In this document: positions 58,128-64,000 of the stretch, one piece after another
Layout of the letters: every line of letters starts with the position of its first letter
How positions within the stretch are numbered: position 1 is the stretch's first letter
Assembly (NCBI RefSeq): GCF_008329435.1
Contig: NZ_NPKN01000001.1
Coordinates: 1-64,000, forward strand
Length of the DNA: 64,000 bases
Direction: 5' to 3'
Source of the DNA: Rhodanobacter sp. T12-5
GTDB taxonomy: Bacteria; Pseudomonadota; Gammaproteobacteria; Xanthomonadales; Rhodanobacteraceae
Notes under the pieces: generated by a model
The model's input: only the letters and a program-made list of their open reading frames with translations
Told to the model about the DNA's origin: nothing
The model's database searches: none
Program-made: the position numbers and the translations under genes

Positions 58128-59390
58128 ATGCAGGAAACCATCATCACCTGGGCTACGCCGGTGTTCTTCGTGCTGATCGCACTGGAGTTGCTGGTGGCGA
58201 AACTGCGCGGACGGCCGGCATACGCCAGCAGCGACGCGGTCAACAGCATCGGGCTGGGGGTGATCTCGCAGATCGTGGGCGTGTTCGGCAAGCTGCTGAC
58301 GATCGGCATCTACGCGTGGTGCGTCGAGCACCTGGCGCTGTTCACGCTGCCGGCGGACAGCCTGTGGGTCTGGGCCGGCGCCTTGCTGCTGTACGACTTC
58401 TGCTACTACTGGCTGCATCGCGGCGGGCATCGGGTGAACATCCTGTGGGCCGCGCACGTGGTGCACCACCAGAGCGAGCACTACAACCTGTCCACCGCGC
58501 TGCGCCAGACCGGCACCGGCGTGCTGCTGGGCTGGCTGTTCTACCTGCCGCTGGCGCTGCTCGGCGTGCCGCTGAAAGTGTTCGTGATCGTCGCGCTGAT
58601 CGACCTGCTGTACCAGTTCTGGGTGCATACCGAACAGATCGGCCGGCTTGGCTGGTTCGACCGGGTGTTCTGCTCGCCGTCCAACCATCGCGCGCATCAC
58701 GCGGTGAACGATCGCTATCTCGATCGCAATTACGGCGGCGTGCTGATCGTTTGGGATCGCCTGTTCGGCACCTTCGTCGAAGAGGACGACGGCGACCGGC
58801 CGGTCTATGGCACGCGTTCGCCGCTGCGCAGCTGGAACCCGCTGTGGGCGAACGCCGAGGTGTACTGGAGCACGGCGGTGGACGCCTGGCATGCGCGGCG
58901 CTGGCGCGACAAATTGCTGGTGTGGATCAAGCCGCCGGGCTGGCGGCCGGCGGACGTGGCGGCGCGTTATCCGAAGCCGGCTTTCGTGATGCCGACCGAG
59001 CGCTTCAACCCGCCACTGTCGCGCGGCATGACGCTCTACGTACTGCTGCAGTTCGCGCTGCTGCTGGGCATGGCCACGCAGTTCCTGGGCATGGCCGGCA
59101 CGGCGGGTTTGCCGACGTTGCTGGCATACGCGGCGTATCTGGTGGCAAGCCTGTGCGTGCTCGGTGCCCTGATGGAAGCGCGGCGCAGCGCGCCGTGGCT
59201 GGAGGCGCTGCGCGTGTTGGCGACCGCGCTGGTGCCGCTGGCCAGCGGCCGCTGGTTCGGCATCGACCATCTGGACGGCTATTCCGGTTTGGCCATTGCT
59301 GCGTTGTTCGGCGCAAGCGCGCTGGCGCTGGGCTGGCTGTCTGTCCGTTCGCGCGAGTCCGCATTGCCGGGCAAGCCCGCACCGGGCTGA
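58128..59390 (+). CDS. Fatty acid hydroxylase/sterol desaturase family membrane protein
   Basis: The 420-aa di-iron membrane protein has histidine boxes HRGGH, HHQSEHYN and NHRAHHAVND, typical of the FA-hydroxylase superfamily (ERG3/alkylglycerol monooxygenase-like). Several TM helices lie before and between the boxes, and an extra C-terminal multi-TM region (about 300-415) is unlike minimal family members. It may act on ether lipids, which would fit its coupling to a lysoplasmalogenase gene (inference). GTG 58122 or ATG 58128 starts it. Confidence 0.87.
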   Translation: MQETIITWATPVFFVLIALELLVAKLRGRPAYASSDAVNSIGLGVISQIVGVFGKLLTIGIYAWCVEHLALFTLPADSLWVWAGALLLYDFCYYWLHRGGHRVNILWAAHVVHHQSEHYNLSTALRQTGTGVLLGWLFYLPLALLGVPLKVFVIVALIDLLYQFWVHTEQIGRLGWFDRVFCSPSNHRAHHAVNDRYLDRNYGGVLIVWDRLFGTFVEEDDGDRPVYGTRSPLRSWNPLWANAEVYWSTAVDAWHARRWRDKLLVWIKPPGWRPADVAARYPKPAFVMPTERFNPPLSRGMTLYVLLQFALLLGMATQFLGMAGTAGLPTLLAYAAYLVASLCVLGALMEARRSAPWLEALRVLATALVPLASGRWFGIDHLDGYSGLAIAALFGASALALGWLSVRSRESALPGKPAPG

Positions 59391-59472
59391 GCCACAGCCA
59401 CCATGACCCCCGGCATGCAGGCATGACCGGTCATATTCGTTATGATCGGTGCTTGCTTTCAGGGGTAATGCG

Positions 59473-60981
59473 ATGAGTTTCTTCAGCAAGCTGGTGCGCC
59501 ACAAGACAGTCGAGCAGTTGCAGGCGGAGGTCGGCACGCGTGGCGATTTCCGCCGGGTGCTGGGGTTGTGGCAACTCACCGCGATCGGCATCGGCGGCAT
59601 CATCGGCGTCGGCATCTTCGTGCTGGCCGGCCAGCAGGCGGCAGCGAACGCCGGCCCGGCGGTGGCGCTCAGTTTCCTCATCGCCGGCATGGGCAGTGCC
59701 TGCGCCGCGCTGTGCTACGCCGAGTTCGCCGGACTGATTCCGGTCACCGGCAGTGCCTACACCTACGGCTACGCGGTGCTGGGCGAGTTCGTCGCCTGGA
59801 TCATCGGCTGGGACCTGTTGCTGGAATACGCGCTGGTGGTCGCGGTGGTGGCGATCGGCTGGTCCGGCTATGTGCAGGTGCTGCTCAATTCCGCCGGCGT
59901 GCATTTGCCGGAATGGGCGCAGCAGAGCATGAGCGCGCAGACCATGCAGTATTACCTGCAGCAGATCTTCGGCATGCACGGTTCGGCGGCGATTGCCGGA
60001 CCCAGCGATGGCCATCGTTTCAATCTGATCGCCGCGGCGGTCTCGGTGGCGGTGGCGGTGCTGCTGACCGTGCGCATGGAGTGGGGCGCTCGCTTCAACA
60101 CGCTGATCGTGGCGATCAAGGTGGTCGGCGTGTTGCTGGTGATCGGCGTGGGCGTGTTCTACATCGACGCCGCGAACTGGCACCCGTTCATCCCCGCGCG
60201 CATCGTCGATGCCACCGGCGTCGGCCACTTCGGCTGGCAGGGCGTGCTGACCGGGGCCAGCGTGGTGTTCTTCGCGGTGTTCGGTTACGACACGCTGACC
60301 ACCGCGGCGGAGGAATCGAAACATCCGCAGCGCGACCTGCCCCGCGCGGTGCTGCTGTCGCTGGCGATCGCGATGGTGCTGTACGTCGCGGTGTCGCTGG
60401 TGCTGACCGGCATCACGCCTTACAGCAACCTCAACGGCGAGGCGTCGGTGTCGCAGGCGTTCGAGTCGATCGGCTTGCACTGGGTCAGCATCGCGATCGC
60501 GGTGGCGGCGGTGGTCGGCGTCACCAGCGTGCTGTTCGCGTTCATGCTGGGCGCGGCGCGGATCTGGTTCGCGCTGGCGCGCGACGGCCTGCTGCCGGCG
60601 TGGTTCGCGAAAGTCAGCCCGCGCTTCGGCACGCCGGCGCGACCGACCATCATCCTGGGCCTGTTCACCGCGCTGGTCGCCGGCCTGCTGCCGATCGGCG
60701 AGGTGGCCGAGCTGGTCAACATCGGCACGCTCAGCGCCTTCATCATCATCTGCGGCTCGATCATGTTGTTGCGCGTGCGCCGGCCCGACCTGCAGCGCAA
60801 CTTCCGCACGCCGGCGGTGTGGTTCACCGCGCCGCTGGGCATCGTGTTCTCCGCCGTCCTGATCTATGGCCTGCCGTGGATCACCTACGAGCGCTTCATC
60901 ATCTGGATGGCGATCGGCTGCGTGATCTATTTCGCCTACGGCATCCGGCACAGCAAGCTGGCATCGTCGAACCAGGCCTGA
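59473..60981 (+). CDS. APC-family amino acid permease
   Basis: The 502-aa protein has about 12-14 TM helices. The first helix carries the APC substrate-binding glycine motif IGIGGIIGVGIFVLAG, and FFAVFGYDTLTTAAEESKHP matches the CAT (cationic amino acid transporter-like) branch with its E-E/P motif. It probably imports amino acids by proton symport; the substrate is not predictable here. AGGGGT lies about 8 bases before the ATG at 59473. Confidence 0.92.
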   Translation: MSFFSKLVRHKTVEQLQAEVGTRGDFRRVLGLWQLTAIGIGGIIGVGIFVLAGQQAAANAGPAVALSFLIAGMGSACAALCYAEFAGLIPVTGSAYTYGYAVLGEFVAWIIGWDLLLEYALVVAVVAIGWSGYVQVLLNSAGVHLPEWAQQSMSAQTMQYYLQQIFGMHGSAAIAGPSDGHRFNLIAAAVSVAVAVLLTVRMEWGARFNTLIVAIKVVGVLLVIGVGVFYIDAANWHPFIPARIVDATGVGHFGWQGVLTGASVVFFAVFGYDTLTTAAEESKHPQRDLPRAVLLSLAIAMVLYVAVSLVLTGITPYSNLNGEASVSQAFESIGLHWVSIAIAVAAVVGVTSVLFAFMLGAARIWFALARDGLLPAWFAKVSPRFGTPARPTIILGLFTALVAGLLPIGEVAELVNIGTLSAFIIICGSIMLLRVRRPDLQRNFRTPAVWFTAPLGIVFSAVLIYGLPWITYERFIIWMAIGCVIYFAYGIRHSKLASSNQA

Positions 60982-61006
60982 CCGCCGCCGGACTCGGTGG
61001 TCAGGC
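60976..61006. terminator. Hairpin at the convergent ends of the permease and GGDEF genes
   Basis: An 11-bp stem (60976-60986 with 60996-61006, one G-U) has a nine-base loop and spans both stop codons. No T run follows, so its role as a bidirectional terminator is tentative. Confidence 0.5.
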
Positions 61007-62071
61007 CGCAACGATGCGGTCGCGGCCCTCGGCCTTGGCGCGACGCATGGCCTGGTCGGCACGGGCCAACAAGGTTTCGATCGCTTCGTCGGCGCGGCCG
61101 CATTCGGCGATGCCGATGCTGACGGTCAGCGGGCCGTCAGGACGCATGATCGCGTGCGTGGCCAGGCGCAGTTTCTCGGCGCGGATACCGCCCAGGCGCA
61201 GGTCGAGGCCGGGCAGCAGCACCGCGAATTCCTCGCCGCCGATGCGGCCGATCAGGTCGCTCTGACGCAACTGTCGGCGCATCGCCGCGGCCAGCGCGAC
61301 CAGCGCGGCGTCGCCGGCGGCGTGGCCGTAGTCGTCGTTGAGCGGCTTGAAGTGGTCGGCATCCAGATACAGCACGCACGCCGGCTGCTGCCGGCGATGG
61401 ATGTCGTGCAGCGCCAGCCGCGCCAGTTCGAGAAAGCGGTTGCGCTGCAGCAGGCCGGTAAGGCCATCGGTGTTGGCCTGCTCGCGCAGCTGCCGCTCCA
61501 GCCGGAACTGCTCGAACAACGTGCGCGCCATGAACGCGCGCAGCACGGTCGCCAGCGAGATTGCGATCGCCATGTAGACCGTGTACTGCACGAACAGCGA
61601 GGTATCGCTGGGGCCGAACAGGAGAACCGGCAGCGGTCCCACCGCGCACAGTGTCATGGCGACGATGAAATCCCAGCGGCCCATCCAGAGTACCGATGTC
61701 GCCAGCGGTACCAGCAGACCTGGCGGAACCCACGGCTGCTGCGGGTGGCCGACACTGCCGAGGTTGATGCCGATTTCGAGCAGCAGCACGCACAGCAGGG
61801 TCAGCAGGCTGAGCAGTCGCGGCTGTCGCACGCGGCCGGTCGCCATCGCCACCAGCAGCAGCGGCAACGCCGGCGCCAGGCGCAACCACAGCGGCAGCGG
61901 CGAGCTGCGAACCAGCACGCTGGCACCGATGGCCACCAGGTAGGACAGCACGGCCACCAGCATCAGTGCGTGGATCATCGGCCCCATCCGGAACGCCAGG
62001 TAGCGGCGGTATTCGTCGCGCTGGGCGGCTGTTTCGTCGGCGCGCCGGTGGTTGTCGAGCGATGCAGGCAT
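61001..62071 (-). CDS. Membrane-bound diguanylate cyclase (GGDEF)
   Basis: The 356-aa protein has six TM helices (about 32-185) serving as a sensor and a C-terminal GGDEF domain with an intact GGEEF site (278-282) and an RxxD inhibitory site (RQSD, 269-272). It should make cyclic-di-GMP from two GTP with product inhibition. The metal-binding LYLDADHFKPLNDDYGH is conserved. ATG 62071 (MPASLDNHRR) is preferred; the frame is open upstream to 62371 but that part overlaps the next gene's promoter and is not coding-like. Confidence 0.92.
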   Translation of the reverse strand: MPASLDNHRRADETAAQRDEYRRYLAFRMGPMIHALMLVAVLSYLVAIGASVLVRSSPLPLWLRLAPALPLLLVAMATGRVRQPRLLSLLTLLCVLLLEIGINLGSVGHPQQPWVPPGLLVPLATSVLWMGRWDFIVAMTLCAVGPLPVLLFGPSDTSLFVQYTVYMAIAISLATVLRAFMARTLFEQFRLERQLREQANTDGLTGLLQRNRFLELARLALHDIHRRQQPACVLYLDADHFKPLNDDYGHAAGDAALVALAAAMRRQLRQSDLIGRIGGEEFAVLLPGLDLRLGGIRAEKLRLATHAIMRPDGPLTVSIGIAECGRADEAIETLLARADQAMRRAKAEGRDRIVAA

Positions 62072-62360
62072 ACGGATTCCGAGGGTCGAACACGAGCGGG
62101 TGTCCGCACGAACCGAGCAAGATGGGTGCCAGATCATATCGGTCAGCAGGAATCGGCTCCTTCGATGATGACGGCCGTGACCTTCGGCAGGGGGTAAGTC
62201 CGGTGTCGCCGTTCTAGCATCGACGCTCGGGATTCCTGTTGCGACCATTTCAGGTGGCGCGGATTCCCGGAGCCCGTCTGGCTTTTTCCGTTCGCGCCGT
62301 GGTTTCCAGGCGTGCTCGGCATGCGTCGCCGAGCTTCCCCATTCCCACACGGAGAACGCC

Positions 62361-64000
62361 TTGAAAGCCACACGTCTTGCTACCGCCCTCGCCGCTGCCG
62401 CCCTCGGGTTGGCCAGTTTCGCCGTGCTTGCCGATGTCCCGGCGCCGCAGGATGTGCCTTATCAGGGCACCTTGAAGATCAGCGTCGACGCCACCGACGT
62501 CGCGCACCGCATCTTCCGCGTGCACGAGACCGTGCCGGTCGCGGCCGCCGGCCCGCTCACCCTGCTGTATCCGCAGTGGCTTCCCGGCAACCACTCGCCG
62601 ACCGGCCCGATCGACAAGATGGCCGGGCTGGTGGTCAAGGCCAATGGTCAGGTGCTGCCGTGGACGCGCGACCCGCTCAACGTGTACGCCTTCCACGTCG
62701 ACGTGCCGCAGGGCGCGAGCAGCGTGGACGTGACGTTCCAGTTCCTCTCGCCGCAGGATCGCAGCCAGGGCCGCGTGGTGATGACCCCGGAGATGCTCAA
62801 CCTGCAGTGGAATGCCGTGACGCTGTATCCGGCCGGCCATTACGCCAGCCGGATCCGGGCCGAAGCCAGCGTGAGGCTGCCCGCCGGCTGGCAGGCCGGC
62901 ACGGCGCTGGAAGTGGCCTCGAAGGACGGCGACACGATCCACTTCAAGCCGATCGATTACGACGACCTGGTCGATTCCCCGATCTACGCCGGCAAGTATT
63001 TCAAGCGCATCGATCTCGACCCGGGCGCGAAGACGCCGGTACACATGGACATCGTCGCCGACGCGGCGAAGTACCTGGAAATCAAGCCTGAGCAGGTCAA
63101 GCCGTTCCGCGAGCTCGTGCAGCAGATGTACAAGATGTACGGCGCGCACCACTACGACCACTACGATTTCCTGGTTTCGCTCAGCGACAAGATGAGCGGC
63201 AACGGCCTGGAGCATCACCGTTCCAGCGAGGACGGCACCTCGGCCGACTTCTTCACCGAGTGGAAGAAGAACGCGCTGGGCCGCGACCTGTTCTCGCACG
63301 AGTTCAACCATTCCTGGGACGGCAAGTACCGTCGCGGCGCCGACCTGGCCACGCCGAACTTCAACGTGCCGATGAGCGACACCCTGCTGTGGGTGTACGA
63401 AGGCCAGACCCAGTTCTGGGGCCAGGTGATGGCCGCGCGGTCGGGCCTGTGGGACACCGACCAGACCCACGACATGCTGGCCTTCGTGGCCGCCACCTAC
63501 GACAAGGGGCGTCCCGGCCTGGCCAGTTTCCGCAACGTGCAGGACACCACCAACGACCCGGTCATCGCGCAGCGCGCGCCGTTGCCGTACCGCAACTACC
63601 AGGCCAGCGAGGACTACTACTCGGCCGGCCAGCTGATCTGGCTCGACGTCGACGGCAAGCTGCGCGAGCTCAGCCACGGCAAGAAGAGCATCGACGATTT
63701 CGGCAAGTCGTTCTTCGGCATGGAGAACGCCAAGTGGGACGTCAACACCTACACGTTCGAAGACGTGGTCAAGACGCTCGACGACATCGCGCCGTATGAC
63801 TGGGCGAAGTACCTGCGCACGCGGCTCGACGGCCATGGCCCGCTCATCGGCGGCATCGAGTCGCACGGCTGGAAGCTGGTCTACAACGACAAGCCGTCCG
63901 ACGCGGTGAAGGCGATCGAGGCACGCCGGCATTCGGCCGACCTCACCTATTCGCTCGGCCTCTCCATCGGCAAGGCGGGCGCCATCGGCGACGTGCTGTG
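62361..64000 (+). CDS. M61-family glycyl aminopeptidase, partial (3' end outside window)
   Basis: Translation from TTG 62361 gives 546 codons without a stop to the window end. A signal peptide is present (LATALAAAALGLASFAVLA), then the M61 N-terminal beta domain and a zinc-peptidase domain with HEFNH (313-317) and the third ligand E347 in WVYEGQTQ. The last residues (SLGLSIGKAG) look like the start of the family's C-terminal PDZ domain. It would be a periplasmic or outer-envelope aminopeptidase releasing N-terminal Gly/Ala. GGAG lies 7 bases before the TTG, and no ATG or GTG fits upstream of the signal peptide. Confidence 0.93.
   Translation, partial: MKATRLATALAAAALGLASFAVLADVPAPQDVPYQGTLKISVDATDVAHRIFRVHETVPVAAAGPLTLLYPQWLPGNHSPTGPIDKMAGLVVKANGQVLPWTRDPLNVYAFHVDVPQGASSVDVTFQFLSPQDRSQGRVVMTPEMLNLQWNAVTLYPAGHYASRIRAEASVRLPAGWQAGTALEVASKDGDTIHFKPIDYDDLVDSPIYAGKYFKRIDLDPGAKTPVHMDIVADAAKYLEIKPEQVKPFRELVQQMYKMYGAHHYDHYDFLVSLSDKMSGNGLEHHRSSEDGTSADFFTEWKKNALGRDLFSHEFNHSWDGKYRRGADLATPNFNVPMSDTLLWVYEGQTQFWGQVMAARSGLWDTDQTHDMLAFVAATYDKGRPGLASFRNVQDTTNDPVIAQRAPLPYRNYQASEDYYSAGQLIWLDVDGKLRELSHGKKSIDDFGKSFFGMENAKWDVNTYTFEDVVKTLDDIAPYDWAKYLRTRLDGHGPLIGGIESHGWKLVYNDKPSDAVKAIEARRHSADLTYSLGLSIGKAGAIGDVL

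Noticed and set aside
61154-62197. Plus-strand frame of 347 codons opposite the GGDEF gene
   Set aside because: Gln/Arg/His-rich antisense translation; the GGEEF and RxxD motifs fix the real frame on the minus strand.
62250-63932. Minus-strand frame of 560 codons opposite the M61 peptidase
   Set aside because: The plus-strand translation from TTG 62361 has a signal peptide and HEFNH zinc motif; the minus frame has no family features.

Overview
The window looks like a chromosomal segment of a high-GC gammaproteobacterium of the order Xanthomonadales (Lysobacterales), most likely the family Rhodanobacteraceae. The signs are a xanthomonadin/aryl-polyene pigment locus with an XanB2-type chorismatase, a phasin, tetrameric glycine-tRNA synthetase (glyQ/glyS), erpA, rppH, zapE, a complete F-type ATP synthase operon, and palindromic intergenic repeats of the kind common in this order. 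Genus is inference; no 16S sequence is in the window.

Layout. 1-364: the 3' end of a 5S rRNA gene, whose tail and terminator are tandemly triplicated. 484-9808: rhomboid protease, class I glutamine amidotransferase, GspE/PilB-type ATPase, glyQ-glyS, an XRE regulator and an MFS-acyltransferase fusion. 9889-15667 (minus strand): AmpE-like protein, nudC, erpA, bactofilin with a membrane partner, bfr, bfd (with a Fur-like promoter) and rppH. 15847-16880: tRNA-Met, queD and a phasin. 17044-24508: atpIBEFHAGDC with promoter, internal hairpins and terminator. 24547-27239: a TonB-like lipoprotein, glmU and another lipoprotein.

27298-40873 is an aryl-polyene (xanthomonadin-like) locus. A chorismatase (xanB2) is divergent from a tightly overlapped plus-strand operon: ACP, membrane protein, hotdog dehydratase, LpxL-like acyltransferase, LolA-like protein, MMPL exporter and ApeP-like dehydratase. 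A facing minus-strand operon encodes ketosynthase, chain-length-factor ketosynthase, glycosyltransferase, cation/proton antiporter and a flavin-dependent halogenase-like enzyme. XanB2 would supply the hydroxybenzoate starter, the KS/ACP/dehydratases would build the polyene, the halogenase could halogenate it, and the acyltransferase, glycosyltransferase, LolA and MMPL proteins would attach it to lipid and move it to the outer membrane. No ketoreductase and no aryl-acid ligase are encoded here.

41129-49299 is mostly housekeeping: hemF, a secreted VNG-repeat protein, gpmA, a REPIN-like element, a membrane protein, zapE, an alpha/beta hydrolase, an LtaS-like sulfatase-fold protein and a glycerophosphodiesterase. 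49300-57240 is an accessory island of lower GC. It holds a secreted RHS toxin system split over several reading frames (leader fragment, RHS plus four Fn3-like repeats, RHS core with a variable C-terminal tip), a two-TM candidate immunity protein, decayed RHS and IS30-type fragments, and a HigBA-type toxin-antitoxin pair with a perfect palindromic operator. 57382-64000 returns to ordinary genes: lysoplasmalogenase, sterol desaturase-like protein, amino acid permease, diguanylate cyclase and a truncated M61 aminopeptidase.

The most interesting parts are the RHS toxin/immunity island, the pigment locus with its embedded antiporter and halogenase, and the repeat structures (5S-tail triplication, 29-bp GA-rich inverted repeat, REPIN).
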